Positions 8,689 through 17,610 of a stretch of DNA of 64,000 nucleotides are shown piece by piece. The notes below the pieces were generated by a model that made no database searches, was not told the DNA's origin, and saw only the letters and a program-made list of their open reading frames with translations. A program made the position numbers and the translations under genes. The stretch is from the NCBI RefSeq assembly GCF_001512305.1, contig NZ_LNUT01000004.1:1291392-1355391 (forward strand). The letters run 5' to 3'. How positions within the stretch are numbered: the first letter of the stretch is position 1; every line of letters begins with the position of its first letter. This DNA is from Arthrobacter sp. EPSL27 (GTDB taxonomy: Bacteria; Actinomycetota; Actinomycetes; Actinomycetales; Micrococcaceae).

Positions 8689-9537
8689 ATGACCGCCCCA
8701 CTTCTTGCCCACGCCACGGACTACGGCCGGATGTACGCCCGCTCCACCTCGGAGCAGTTCTCCGTGCCGTCCATCACCACCGTGATCGGCCAGCAGCCGC
8801 ACGGCCTGGACGGCTGGTTTGGATACATGGGTGCGAACAGCCTCGCCCAGGACCCCACTTTGCCGGGGATTCTGGGCAGTCCGGCCAAGGTGCGCCAGGC
8901 AGTGAGCCGCGCGGCCAAGGCGGCAGAGTCCTACCGCGACGAGGCAGCACAGCGTGGGGACCGTGTGCACAACTACTGCGAGCAGGTTGCCCTGCGGGCC
9001 TTGGGGCGGCCGCATCAGATGAAGGAAACCCGCGAGGCCTTGGCCGCTAACGGAGAGGAAGCCTTCGCCGCCCGCTTCGACGAGTGGTGGGAACTCTTCC
9101 AGGTGGAGCCGCTCGCGCCGGAAATAACGGTCTGGAACAAGACTGTCGGCTACGCCGGGACTCTCGACTTGGTGGCCAAGATCAACGGCCGGACGTGCCT
9201 CATTGACTACAAGACGAAGGGCACCAGCCGCGACGGCACGGTCAAACCGCTGGATGACAAAGTGGTCATGCAGCTCGTGGCCGGCATGAAGGCCGAGGAG
9301 AGCCTGGTGGACCCGGTTGCAGGGGAATGGGAAGCCTGGCAACACGGCGATTCCCCGATCCTGCTGGCGGTTGCGATCGGCCAGACAGAAGTCCGCCCGC
9401 AGCGCGCCAACCCGAACGTCCTGAAGCATCACTGGTGGAAGTTCTGCGCCCTGCGGCGCGTCTGGGAAATGTCGGCCGACACCACGGCCGCCGGACCGGC
9501 GCTCCTCCCGCTGGCACCGCCGCCGCTCGCCCGCTGA
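8689..9537 (+). CDS. PD-(D/E)XK superfamily nuclease, orphan (RecB/Cas4-like)
   Basis: A 282-residue protein. The central part shows a restriction-endonuclease-like core: GTLD with D160 in a beta strand, then LIDYKTKGTS with D173 and K175, the D-x13-DxK spacing of the RecB/Cas4 group. An acidic residue at E145 may complete the site. A helix-rich N-terminal half (about 65-135) precedes it. I see no cysteine cluster for Fe-S and no helicase domain. The gene stands alone between tRNA-Val(CAC) and the DUF222 gene, so it may belong to a phage-derived or repair function. Substrate is unknown. Confidence 0.82.
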   Translation: MTAPLLAHATDYGRMYARSTSEQFSVPSITTVIGQQPHGLDGWFGYMGANSLAQDPTLPGILGSPAKVRQAVSRAAKAAESYRDEAAQRGDRVHNYCEQVALRALGRPHQMKETREALAANGEEAFAARFDEWWELFQVEPLAPEITVWNKTVGYAGTLDLVAKINGRTCLIDYKTKGTSRDGTVKPLDDKVVMQLVAGMKAEESLVDPVAGEWEAWQHGDSPILLAVAIGQTEVRPQRANPNVLKHHWWKFCALRRVWEMSADTTAAGPALLPLAPPPLAR

Positions 9538-9567
9538 TATGTAGGTCGGGTTGTCAATAGGCAGAGA

Positions 9568-9605
9568 TGAGCGGCTCCTGGGTTGTGGTTCCGGGGGCCG
9601 CTCAT
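9568..9605. terminator. Hairpin between convergent nuclease and DUF222 genes
   Basis: ATGAGCGGC at 9568-9576 pairs with GCCGCTCAT at 9597-9605, with further G:C pairs inside. The hairpin contains the stop codon of the DUF222 gene (9602-9604). Confidence 0.6.
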
Positions 9606-11080
9606 GGTGTGCCTCCGGGGTGTGGTGTGAGTGGTGGCGGGTCGTTGTCGACTGGCATGCGGATGTGGGGCGGGAAGATCCGGGAGGTGCGGCCGATGTC
9701 GAGGATCCGGCCGGTTCCGCCGAGAAGGACCGGGATGATGTCAGCGTCGCAGGCGATTTTCCGGACCGTGGAGGCGGTCACGGGCCCGGTGAAGAGCAGG
9801 GTCCCGGTCGCCGGGGCCGGATGACCGGACTGGTCCGCGTCACCGAGGCGGACCAGGAGGTCCTGGTAGTCGATGGTGACCATGACCTGGGGCCGGAGCC
9901 CTCCGGTCGCGGGCAGCCCTCCGGAGGCCAGCGCGGCTTTGCAGCCGCCGACGAGGCCGTCGAGGAGTCGTTGCGGACGGGTGCGGAGGTCGAGCGGGAC
10001 ACCGTCACCGGCGCTTTCGTCCGCGGCATCGGCTCCCGTGCCGGTGGCGCGGGGGTTGGTGCCGGTGTTCATGACGGTGACGAGGTGTTCGAACTGTTCG
10101 GGAGTCGCGAAGATCTCCAGGTGGTGCAGGCCGTGGCGGGGTTTGCGGATGAAGGCGCCTTGGAGTTGGCGGAGGAGTTCCTCGGACGGTTCGGCCCCGT
10201 CCTGATCGAGTGCGTCAACCCATTTTCGGGCCACCCGGGCCAGGAAGTCCGGGTCGTTTTCGGCTGCGATACGGGTCAGGGCGTGCTCCATCCGGTCCGC
10301 GGCCTCCGGAGCGCACGTATGCCGGACCCGGTCCAGGGCCAGGGTGATGATGGTCGCGGATCGGGAGCCGACTTCCCCGGACGCGACGGCGGCACCGAGT
10401 TCCCCGCGCACCGCAGGCAACGCCTCACCCGTGAACCCCTGCCGCGGCAACAGACTCTCGGACAGGGCCAGCCGGCGGCGGGCCTCCGCGGCGCTGATCC
10501 GCAACCGGCCCCGCAAGAACTCTGTGGTGTTCCGGTACCCGTCATCCACCACCGCAGCAGCCTCAACAGCCGTCGTCGTAGCGGCAGCGGTACCCGCCAC
10601 GCCCGCCTCCACGGCACCCCGGGCCTTGCCCGCCGCCGGTGTCCCGTAGCTCGAATCGTCGCGCCAGCCGGCCGCTGTACCGGAAGCAGTATCCGTCATG
10701 ACGGGTATCGGCGCGGTGCCGGTGTCGTCGCGCCAGCCGGTGGTCCACGAGGTATTGGCCTTCGCTGCGGCGGCTGCGGCCTGTTTCCTGGTCCGGTCCA
10801 CGGCACCAGCCGCGGCGATCTGCAGGTACTCGATGTGCCGAGATGCCTCCTCCACCCGGCCGGCGATGTCAGACGCCTCCTGGAACCCCCACAACGCGGA
10901 GTCCCCGGCCGCCGTTGAAGACAAGTCCCGCAGCAACGCCAAGGCACTATCAAGGCGACCAGAACCGCCCGGAGCGTCCCCGCCGTCGAATCCCGCAACA
11001 CGGTCCGCATCGGAGCCCCCGACCGGAACAATGTCCCTGCCCGGGTCCTCAACGGTGATGAAATCCTCGGTGGCTTTCAT
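9602..11080 (-). CDS. DUF222 domain protein lacking the usual C-terminal HNH domain
   Basis: A 492-residue member of the 13E12/REP-like DUF222 family common in actinobacteria. DUF222 covers roughly residues 40-460. It ends at the segment LGGTGRILDIGRTSRIFPP that, in homologues I know, leads directly into the HNH nuclease (CxxC...H...H motifs). Here the chain instead reads HIRMPVDNDPPP and stops after about 20 residues with no Cys/His nuclease motif. I infer a C-terminal deletion, so the protein is probably nuclease-dead. Ala/Thr-rich insertions occupy about 125-180. The start ATG at 11080 gives MKATEDFITVED. The function of the family is not settled. Confidence 0.85.
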   Translation of the reverse strand: MKATEDFITVEDPGRDIVPVGGSDADRVAGFDGGDAPGGSGRLDSALALLRDLSSTAAGDSALWGFQEASDIAGRVEEASRHIEYLQIAAAGAVDRTRKQAAAAAAKANTSWTTGWRDDTGTAPIPVMTDTASGTAAGWRDDSSYGTPAAGKARGAVEAGVAGTAAATTTAVEAAAVVDDGYRNTTEFLRGRLRISAAEARRRLALSESLLPRQGFTGEALPAVRGELGAAVASGEVGSRSATIITLALDRVRHTCAPEAADRMEHALTRIAAENDPDFLARVARKWVDALDQDGAEPSEELLRQLQGAFIRKPRHGLHHLEIFATPEQFEHLVTVMNTGTNPRATGTGADAADESAGDGVPLDLRTRPQRLLDGLVGGCKAALASGGLPATGGLRPQVMVTIDYQDLLVRLGDADQSGHPAPATGTLLFTGPVTASTVRKIACDADIIPVLLGGTGRILDIGRTSRIFPPHIRMPVDNDPPPLTPHPGGTP

Positions 11081-11247
11081 GGAACCATCCCACCAGAGAC
11101 CACTGACATTCTTCGCGGCCCCGCGAACCGTCCCCGGGCTCCGACCCCAGCGACTCCAAAGGGCACGCCGCCCGCACCGGAGTCCCCAGCCGGAACCTTG
11201 CCCCGGCTTGGGCCCTCAACGGTGATGAAATCCCGGACGGCTTTCAT
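11077..11247 (-). pseudogene. Remnant duplicate of the DUF222 gene 5' end
   Basis: Starting at the ATG at 11247 the frame reads MKAVRDFITVEGPSRGKVP, closely matching MKATEDFITVEDPGRDIVP at the start of the gene at 11080. The match is seen at DNA level over about 60 bp with a 167-bp offset. The remnant encodes only 56 residues and terminates in a TGA that overlaps the ATG of the intact copy. I read it as a relic of tandem duplication. Confidence 0.65.
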
Positions 11248-11495
11248 GGACATAAATTACCAACGGGCTACGACAAAATAGCCCCGACCATTTCCCGTAG
11301 CCTCCTGACCATCCCCGGCAGAAATATGGACCCAGTGTCACCCCGGCGAAGCGCATGCAGCACGCCAACAACCAGCGCCGCCCACGGGCCCAATAGCCCC
11401 GTCCCGGGGCGGCTTCGCGAACGCCGTGGGGACAGGCCCCGGACTGCAACTAAACTGGACAGGTTCCCTCCGCCCACCGTTAGGACAGACTGCAC

Positions 11496-12092
11496 ATGGC
11501 CATTTTGAATATCCGCATCATCGGGGACCCTGTGCTGCGCACAGTTGCCGATCCCGTGACGGAATTCGGGCCTGAGCTGGCGAAGCTTGTTGCCGACATG
11601 ACCGAAACCATGGAGGACGTGGACGGGGCAGGCCTGGCGGCACCCCAGGTGGGCATCAGCCAGCGCGTCTTCACCTACCGCATCGACGGCGTCGACGGCC
11701 ACATCATCAACCCCGTGCTGGAGAACAGCGACGACTTCCAGCCGGACGTGGTGGAAGGCTGCCTGTCCATCCCCGGGCTCGGGTTCCCGGTCCGCCGTCA
11801 CCGGCACACCCGCGTCACCGGCGTGGACCTGCACGGCAACCCCGTCACGCTTGAGGGCGAAGGGATGCTGGCCCGGGTCTTCCAGCATGAAACCGACCAC
11901 CTTGACGGGATCCTCTTCACCGACCGGCTGGAAGGTGACGACCGCAAGGCCGCCCTCCGCGCCATCCGGAACGCCAACTACGATTCCATCACCGAACAGA
12001 CGACGGCGAAGCGCGCCAAGACCGTTGGCTCCAGCTTTGGCGCCGGCACCGCCGGTTCGGGAAGCTTCGGCTCCTTCGGTAACACCCCGTGA
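11496..12092 (+). CDS. def: Peptide deformylase
   Basis: A 198-residue metalloenzyme that removes the formyl group from nascent N-terminal methionine at the ribosome exit. All three signature motifs are present: GAGLAAPQ (about 44-51), EGCLS with C89, and QHETDH with H131, E132 and H135, the metal ligands and catalytic base. HETDH replaces the commoner HEFDH or HEYDH. A Gly/Ser-rich tail follows residue 165. Its stop overlaps the GTG start of fmt, so formyl removal and formyl addition are translationally coupled. Confidence 0.97.
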   Translation: MAILNIRIIGDPVLRTVADPVTEFGPELAKLVADMTETMEDVDGAGLAAPQVGISQRVFTYRIDGVDGHIINPVLENSDDFQPDVVEGCLSIPGLGFPVRRHRHTRVTGVDLHGNPVTLEGEGMLARVFQHETDHLDGILFTDRLEGDDRKAALRAIRNANYDSITEQTTAKRAKTVGSSFGAGTAGSGSFGSFGNTP

Positions 12093-13009
12093 GGGTCCTC
12101 TTCGCTGGCACCCCCGCTGTGGCGGTGCCGTCCCTGGACGCACTGGTCGCCGCAGGGTTCGACGTCGTCGCCGTCCTCACGCGCCCGGACGCGCCGCTGG
12201 GACGCAAACGCGTGCTGACGCCGTCGCCGGTTGCCGCCCGGGCCGCGGAACTGGGCATCGAGATCATCCACGCCGCCAAGGTCGACGCCGACATCACCGC
12301 GAGGATCGCAGCCGCCGCCCCGGACGTCGCCGCCATTGTGGCCTACGGCGGGCTCATTCCCCGGGCCGCCCTGGAGATTCCCCGGCACGGTTGGATCAAC
12401 CTGCACTTCTCCCTGCTGCCGGCCTGGCGCGGTGCCGCCCCCGTGCAGCGGTCGCTGATCGCCGGCGATGACGTCACCGGCGCCGTCACCTTCCTGCTGG
12501 AGGAAGGGCTGGACACCGGCCCGGTCTTCGGCACCCTGACTGAAGCCGTCCGGCCCGACGACACCGCGGGCGCGCTGCTCGAACGCCTGTCCCACAGCGG
12601 CGCCGTGCTGCTCACCCAGACGCTGTCCGCCGTCGACGCCGGCAAAGCCGCCGCGGTGCCGCAGCAGGGAGACGTCAGCCTGGCCCCCAAGCTCACCCTC
12701 GAGGACGGCAGGCTGGACTGGAACCAGCCGGCCTTGGCGATCGGGCGGCGCGCCCGCGGCGTCACGCCGGAACCCGGCGCTTGGACTACCCTAGACGGCC
12801 AGCGGGTCAAGCTGGCACCGATCCTCCTGCGGCCCGAAGGCCCGGCCCTGGAACCGGGCCGGCTGGTCCTCGACGGCAAGAGCGTGCTGGTGGGAACCGG
12901 GTCGCACCCGGTGGAACTGACCCGGATCCAGCCGTCGGGCAAGAAGATGATGGCCGCCGCTGATTGGGCGCGCGGACAAGCAACACTGGAAAGCGTGGTA
13001 TTCGAATGA
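12089..13009 (+). CDS. fmt: Methionyl-tRNA formyltransferase
   Basis: A 306-residue enzyme that formylates Met-tRNA(fMet) using 10-formyl-THF. The N-terminal Rossmann domain starts MRVLFAGTPAVAVPSL. The folate/catalytic signature is HFSLLPAWRGAAPVQRS, containing the catalytic N-x-H and the SLLPxxRG loop, near residues 107-125. The C-terminal OB-like tRNA domain covers about 205-300. The start is GTG at 12089, sharing GTGA with the def stop; the gene ends in an ATGA overlap with rsmB. Confidence 0.97.
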   Translation: MRVLFAGTPAVAVPSLDALVAAGFDVVAVLTRPDAPLGRKRVLTPSPVAARAAELGIEIIHAAKVDADITARIAAAAPDVAAIVAYGGLIPRAALEIPRHGWINLHFSLLPAWRGAAPVQRSLIAGDDVTGAVTFLLEEGLDTGPVFGTLTEAVRPDDTAGALLERLSHSGAVLLTQTLSAVDAGKAAAVPQQGDVSLAPKLTLEDGRLDWNQPALAIGRRARGVTPEPGAWTTLDGQRVKLAPILLRPEGPALEPGRLVLDGKSVLVGTGSHPVELTRIQPSGKKMMAAADWARGQATLESVVFE

Positions 13010-14622
13010 GCGAGTCCGGGACGAGCGGCAGCGGCCACCAGCGGCGCGGTTCAGGCGGCCAAGGCGGCCAAGGCCAGAGTGGCCAAGGCGGCCGGGGCCG
13101 GGCCGGGGGAGGCCAGGGCGGCAGCCGCCGGAACGCGCAGGGCCGCGAACGCAACCGCGGTCCGCAGCGCAGCTTCACCGACAACGCACCGTCCCAGCGC
13201 ACCCGCCGGGCCGATCCCGCCCGCCTGGTGGCCTTCGAGGTGCTGCGCGCCGTCGCCGCCGAGGACGCCTACGCCAACCTGGTGCTGCCCGCCCGGATCC
13301 GGCACCACGGCCTGGACAAGCGCGATGCCGGTTTCGCCACGGAACTGAGCTACGGGGCACTGCGCGGACAGGGCACGTACGACGCCGTCCTGGCCCGTTG
13401 CGTGGACCGGCCGCTGGACCAGCTGGACCCGGCTGTCCTGGACGCCCTCAGGATCGGCGCCCACCAGCTGCTGGCCATGCGGGTGCCCGCCCACGCAGCG
13501 CTGGACCAGACTGTTGGCCTGGCCCGGGCCGTCATTGGTGCCGGACCGTCCGCCCTCATCAACGCCGTGCTGCGCAAGGTGTCCGCGCACACCCTCGAGG
13601 AATGGCTGGAGCTCCTGCTCAGCGACGAGACGGACGAGACCAAAAAAGCGGCCATCCGCTACGCCCACCCGGAATGGATTGTCCGGGCGCTCCGGCAGTC
13701 CCTGGTGGCCCACGGGCGGCCTGTCAGCGAAATCGATGACCTCCTCGAGGCGGACAACGCCGCTCCGGTGGTCAACCTCGTGGCCCTGCCCGGGCTGGGA
13801 AACCTGGACGAGGTCCTCGAAGGCGGCGCCACGCCCGGTGAACTCGTTGAAGGCTCGGCCCTGTCCAGCGGGGGAGACCTCGGCCGGATCGCCTCCGTCC
13901 GCGAGGGCACCACCCGCGTCCAGGACGTCGGCTCCCAGCTCGTCGCCCGCGCGATGGCCGCCGTCGATCTCGGCCGCACCACCGGCGACGCCGGAGACGG
14001 GACCCCTACAGCCGGGCAACCCGCTGAACGCTGGCTGGACATGTGCGCCGGCCCCGGCGGCAAGGCAGCGCTGCTCGGCGCCCTGGCCCGGGAGCGGGGC
14101 GCCACCCTGCTCGCGAACGAACCCGCTCCGCACCGCGCCAAGCTGGTCCGCCAGGCCCTGGCCGCGGTGCCCCACGAGGTGTGGCACGTGCGGACCGGCG
14201 ACGGCCGCAGCGTCGGAACCGAGATGCCGGAGAGCTTCGACCGGGTGCTGGTGGACGCGCCGTGCACCGGCCTCGGAGCCCTGCGCCGCCGGCCGGAGTC
14301 ACGCTGGCGCCGTACCCCGAAGGACCTGACGGACCTCGGCCCGCTGCAGCGCGAACTGCTTAAGTCCGCGCTGGCCGCCGTGAAGCCCGGCGGCGTCGTG
14401 GCCTACGTGACCTGCTCGCCGCACCCGGCGGAGACAACCGCCGTCGTCAGCGATGTGCTGCGCAAACGCGACGATCTGGAACTGCTCGACGCCGGCGCTG
14501 CGCTGGACAGTGTCAGCCTCACCGGACACCTCGACGCCGGACACGAGCTGACCGCCCAGCTTTGGCCGCATGTGCACCGCACGGACGCCATGTTCCTTGC
14601 GCTCATCCACAAAAAGGCCTGA
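13006..14622 (+). CDS. rsmB: 16S rRNA (cytosine-967-C5)-methyltransferase RsmB
   Basis: A 538-residue protein with a disordered Gly/Gln/Arg-rich N-terminus (about 1-60), a NusB-like RNA-binding domain (about 70-210) and a C-terminal SAM methyltransferase domain. The SAM-binding loop is CAGPGGKAALL near residue 347. The two cysteines of m5C enzymes are in VDAPCTGLG and VTCSPHPAE. I start it at the ATG at 13006, which overlaps the fmt stop as ATGA. An earlier in-frame TTG lies inside fmt and is less likely. Confidence 0.95.
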   Translation: MSESGTSGSGHQRRGSGGQGGQGQSGQGGRGRAGGGQGGSRRNAQGRERNRGPQRSFTDNAPSQRTRRADPARLVAFEVLRAVAAEDAYANLVLPARIRHHGLDKRDAGFATELSYGALRGQGTYDAVLARCVDRPLDQLDPAVLDALRIGAHQLLAMRVPAHAALDQTVGLARAVIGAGPSALINAVLRKVSAHTLEEWLELLLSDETDETKKAAIRYAHPEWIVRALRQSLVAHGRPVSEIDDLLEADNAAPVVNLVALPGLGNLDEVLEGGATPGELVEGSALSSGGDLGRIASVREGTTRVQDVGSQLVARAMAAVDLGRTTGDAGDGTPTAGQPAERWLDMCAGPGGKAALLGALARERGATLLANEPAPHRAKLVRQALAAVPHEVWHVRTGDGRSVGTEMPESFDRVLVDAPCTGLGALRRRPESRWRRTPKDLTDLGPLQRELLKSALAAVKPGGVVAYVTCSPHPAETTAVVSDVLRKRDDLELLDAGAALDSVSLTGHLDAGHELTAQLWPHVHRTDAMFLALIHKKA

Positions 14623-14694
14623 CCAACAAGGAATACTGGGGCACTGGACCTGCGCCTTCAACCGCACCTTCAGCAGAACGACAAGGAATTTCAC

Positions 14695-15351
14695 ATGGCC
14701 AAGTGCTATATCAACCCGAGCATCCTCTCCGCCGACTTCGCCAACCTCGAAGCGGAACTGCAGAAAATCAGCACGGCCGACGCTGTCCATGTGGATGTGA
14801 TGGACAACCACTTCGTGCCCAACCTCTCGCTGGGGCTGCCCGTGGTGGCCCGGCTGCAGGAGATCAGCCCGGTGCCCCTGGATGCCCACCTCATGATTGA
14901 GCACGCGGACCGCTGGGCTCCGGCCTACGCCGACGCCGGCGTGGCCTCCGTGACGTTCCACGCCGAAGCGTCCATCGCGCCGATCAAGCTGGCCCGCGAG
15001 CTCCGGTCCCGCGGCGCCAAGGCGGGCCTGGCCCTCCGTCCGGGCAGCGGGGTGGAGCCATTCCTGGACCTGCTCGGCGAGATCGACATGCTGCTGATCA
15101 TGACGGTGGAGCCCGGCTTTGGCGGCCAGGAATTCCTTGACCTCACGCTGCCCAAGATCCGCCGGGCCCGCGCGGCGATTGACGCCTCGGGCCTGGATGT
15201 GGCGCTGCAGGTGGACGGCGGCATCACCGCGGACACCATCTGGCGCGCCGCGGACGCCGGCGCCAACGTCTTCGTGGCCGGTTCCGCCGTCTACGGCGCC
15301 GACGATCCGGCCGAGGCCATCGAGCGGCTGCGCGCCGCCGGCCAGCGCTAG
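14695..15351 (+). CDS. rpe: Ribulose-phosphate 3-epimerase
   Basis: A 218-residue TIM-barrel enzyme interconverting ribulose-5-P and xylulose-5-P in the pentose phosphate pathway. Family motifs are [10 protein letters not shown] at the N-terminus, [12 protein letters not shown] (metal ligands His and Asp), [15 protein letters not shown] and VDGGI. An AAGGAA ribosome binding site precedes the ATG. It lies 72 bp after rsmB and just before the FMN riboswitch. Its product ribulose-5-P is a riboflavin precursor used by RibB, which may explain the linkage. Confidence 0.97.
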   Translation: MAKCYINPSILSADFANLEAELQKISTADAVHVDVMDNHFVPNLSLGLPVVARLQEISPVPLDAHLMIEHADRWAPAYADAGVASVTFHAEASIAPIKLARELRSRGAKAGLALRPGSGVEPFLDLLGEIDMLLIMTVEPGFGGQEFLDLTLPKIRRARAAIDASGLDVALQVDGGITADTIWRAADAGANVFVAGSAVYGADDPAEAIERLRAAGQR

Positions 15352-15450
15352 GGGCGGTTGCGGAGCCCGCCAGATGACGCGTTCCGTAACATCCGGCCCC
15401 CGGGAATAGCCAAAGCAGTCCGGGGGTTGTGCCAGAATAGCTAGACACAT

Positions 15451-15597
15451 ACGTGCTCCGGGGTCGGTGTAAGTCCGAACCGGCGGTTATAGTCCGCGAC
15501 CCGCGAGCCGGCGCTTCCCTCGGGAAAGATGCCGGCGGACGGTTGAACCGGTGGAACTCCGGTACCGACAGTTAAAGTCTGGATGAGAGAAGCACGT
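15451..15597 (+). promoter_or_regulatory. FMN riboswitch (RFN element)
   Basis: The P1 stem pairs ACGTGCT (15451-15457) with AGCACGT (15591-15597). Between them lie the conserved blocks GGGTCGGTGTAAGTCCGAACC, split here as GGGTCGGTG and AAGTCCGAACC, then CGGCGGTTATAGTCCG, CCGGTGGAACTCCGGTACC and GTCTGGATGAGAGAAG. It precedes the rib operon and should repress it when FMN is high. Confidence 0.97.
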
Positions 15598-15692
15598 ACA
15601 GCTGTTACTGCGGCGCCCTCTGGCGCCGTGGGAGTTCGCTGTCGTATACCCCCGGAGCCATCGCGGCTTTGAGGGAAGGAACGACTCACCAC

Positions 15693-15752
15693 ATGCACTC
15701 TCTGCGATGGCTCTTCACCACACCCGTCCTCGAAGGACCGGTGGCCGGTTGA
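15693..15752 (+). CDS. Candidate 19-residue leader peptide ahead of ribD
   Basis: The ATG at 15693 follows a strong GGGAAGGA ribosome binding site (15673-15680) and opens a 19-codon frame, MHSLRWLFTTPVLEGPVAG. Its TGA (15750-15752) overlaps the ribD ATG as TGATG. ribD itself has no good ribosome binding site at 15752. The likely arrangement is that the riboswitch controls translation of this short frame and ribD is coupled to it. The peptide could instead be an N-terminal misreading; evidence is sequence layout only. Confidence 0.45.
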   Translation: MHSLRWLFTTPVLEGPVAG

Positions 15753-16957
15753 TGAGCCTCAAACACCCTGCACCAGGCATGCCCGACGGCGCTGTTGCCG
15801 ACGGCAACGCTCCCGCCGGCACCGTTGCCGACGGCGATGCCCTGGCGATGGCTGGCTTCAGCGCCGCCGAGGCCGCGGCCATGGACGCAGCCCTTGCCGT
15901 TGCTCTTCAGGGGCCGCGGGGCGCGAACCCGCTGGTCGGCGCCGTCGTCATCGCCGCTGACGGTACCCAGCTGGTGGCGGGCTACCACCGCGGGGCCGGC
16001 ACTGCCCACGCCGAGGCCGACGCGATCTCCCTGGCACAGGCCGCCGGACACGACCTCAGTGGCACCACCATGGTGGTGACACTGGAGCCCTGCAACCACT
16101 GCGGACGCACGGGCCCCTGCGCCCAGGCCATCATCGAGGCCGGGATCACCGACGTCGTCTACGCCATTGACGATCCGCACGATCCCGCCGCCGGCGGAGC
16201 CGCCACCCTGCGCGCCGCGGGCGTCCGCGTCCGCTCCGGGCTCGGCGCCGAGGCCGCGCTGGAGATGAACCGGCGCTGGTTCGATGCCGTTGCCGCCCGG
16301 CGCCCGTTCGTCACCCTGCACATCGCCCAGACCCTCGACAGCCGCATCGCCGCCGACGACGGCACCAGCCAGTGGATCTCCAGCCCGGAATCCCTCGCCG
16401 ACAACCACGCCCTGCGCGGACGGATCGACGCGATCCTCGTCGGCACCCAGACGGTGCTGGTCGACAACCCGCGCCTCACCGCCCGCGGCGCCGACGGCGC
16501 ACCGGCCGGCAAGCAGCCGCTCCGCGTGGTGATGGGCTACCGGCCGATTCCCGAGGGCGCCGCGATCAACGGCGACGACGGCAAGGTCCTCCACCTGCCC
16601 ACCCGCGACCCGCGGGAAGCGCTGGACCAGCTGTTCACCGCCGGCGTCCGGCACCTTATGGTCGAGGGCGGCTCGCGGATCCTCAGCGCCTTCCTCGCCG
16701 CAGGACTGGTGGACGAACTGATCGTCTACCTCGCCCCGACCCTTCTCGGGTCCGGAACCCCGGCACTGGAGGACCTCGGCATCACCACCCTCGCCGAGGC
16801 GCAGCGCTGGGAGTGGGACGCCGCGTCCGGCGGGGCGGTCCAGGTGCTGGGCCGCGACCTGCGGCTGCACCTGCAACCCTCCACGTCACCCACCACTACT
16901 TCATCCGCTCCACCCCCGCTCCGCCCCAGCGCGGACAACGCCGCAGGAGGCAACTGA
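15752..16957 (+). CDS. ribD: Bifunctional pyrimidine deaminase/reductase RibD
   Basis: A 401-residue bifunctional riboflavin enzyme. The N-terminal deaminase domain has the zinc motifs HAEADAI and EPCNHCGRTGPC. The C-terminal reductase domain contains TLDSRIAADDGTSQWI and MVEGGSRILSAFL. It converts the GTP-derived pyrimidine to 5-amino-6-ribitylamino-uracil phosphate. An in-frame ATG at 15707 has no ribosome binding site, so I chose 15752, which overlaps the leader frame. Residues 1-35 contain a short VADGN/VADGD repeat and are not conserved. Confidence 0.95.
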   Translation: MSLKHPAPGMPDGAVADGNAPAGTVADGDALAMAGFSAAEAAAMDAALAVALQGPRGANPLVGAVVIAADGTQLVAGYHRGAGTAHAEADAISLAQAAGHDLSGTTMVVTLEPCNHCGRTGPCAQAIIEAGITDVVYAIDDPHDPAAGGAATLRAAGVRVRSGLGAEAALEMNRRWFDAVAARRPFVTLHIAQTLDSRIAADDGTSQWISSPESLADNHALRGRIDAILVGTQTVLVDNPRLTARGADGAPAGKQPLRVVMGYRPIPEGAAINGDDGKVLHLPTRDPREALDQLFTAGVRHLMVEGGSRILSAFLAAGLVDELIVYLAPTLLGSGTPALEDLGITTLAEAQRWEWDAASGGAVQVLGRDLRLHLQPSTSPTTTSSAPPPLRPSADNAAGGN

Positions 16958-17610
16958 TGTTCACCGGAATCATCGCCGAACAGGGGAAGGTGTTGTCCGT
17001 TGACCGCAACGGCGACACCAGCGCCACCGTCCGGCTCCACGCGCCAGGCAGCACCGACGGGCTGGCCCATGGCGGCTCCATCGCCGTCAACGGCGTCTGC
17101 CTCACCGCGACGGACATCGACGGCCGGGACTTCAGCGTCGACGTCATGGGCGAGACCCTGACCCGCAGCACCATCGGCGAACTCGCCGCCGGGGACCCCG
17201 TCAACCTCGAGCGTTGCGTTCCCGCCGGCGGCCGGCTCGACGGCCACGTCGTCCAGGGCCACGTCGACGGCGTCGGCGAGCTGCTCGAGCGCGAGCCGCT
17301 GGGCAACTGGGACCGGCTCCGCTTCAGCGTCCCCGCCGGGCTGGCCCGCTACATCGCGGAAAAGGGCTCCATCGCCGTCGACGGCGTTTCCCTCACCGTG
17401 ACGGCCGTGAGCGCCGCCTCCGAGCGGGCGCCCTGGTTCGAAGTGGGACTGATCCCAACGACCCTGGCCGAGACCGGCCTGGGCGCGAAGGCAATCGGCG
17501 GCCGCGTGAACCTCGAAGTGGACGTCCTGGCGAAGTACACTGAGCGCCTGCTCGCGTTTTCCGCGGCAGCAGGGGAAGCAGCAGCACGCGTGGACGGGGG
17601 AACGCCGTGA
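16957..17610 (+). CDS. ribE: Riboflavin synthase alpha subunit
   Basis: A 217-residue protein made of two homologous lumazine-binding barrels. The first starts MFTGIIAEQGKV and contains GGSIAVNGVCLT; the second contains GHVVQGHVDGVG and KGSIAVDGVSLTV. It dismutates two 6,7-dimethyl-8-ribityllumazine molecules into riboflavin. It follows ribD by a TGATG overlap with a GGAGG ribosome binding site. Confidence 0.96.
   Translation: MFTGIIAEQGKVLSVDRNGDTSATVRLHAPGSTDGLAHGGSIAVNGVCLTATDIDGRDFSVDVMGETLTRSTIGELAAGDPVNLERCVPAGGRLDGHVVQGHVDGVGELLEREPLGNWDRLRFSVPAGLARYIAEKGSIAVDGVSLTVTAVSAASERAPWFEVGLIPTTLAETGLGAKAIGGRVNLEVDVLAKYTERLLAFSAAAGEAAARVDGGTP

Noticed and set aside
12964..13005. TTG start 14 codons upstream for rsmB
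   Set aside because: It lies inside fmt; the ATG at 13006 gives the usual ATGA overlap.
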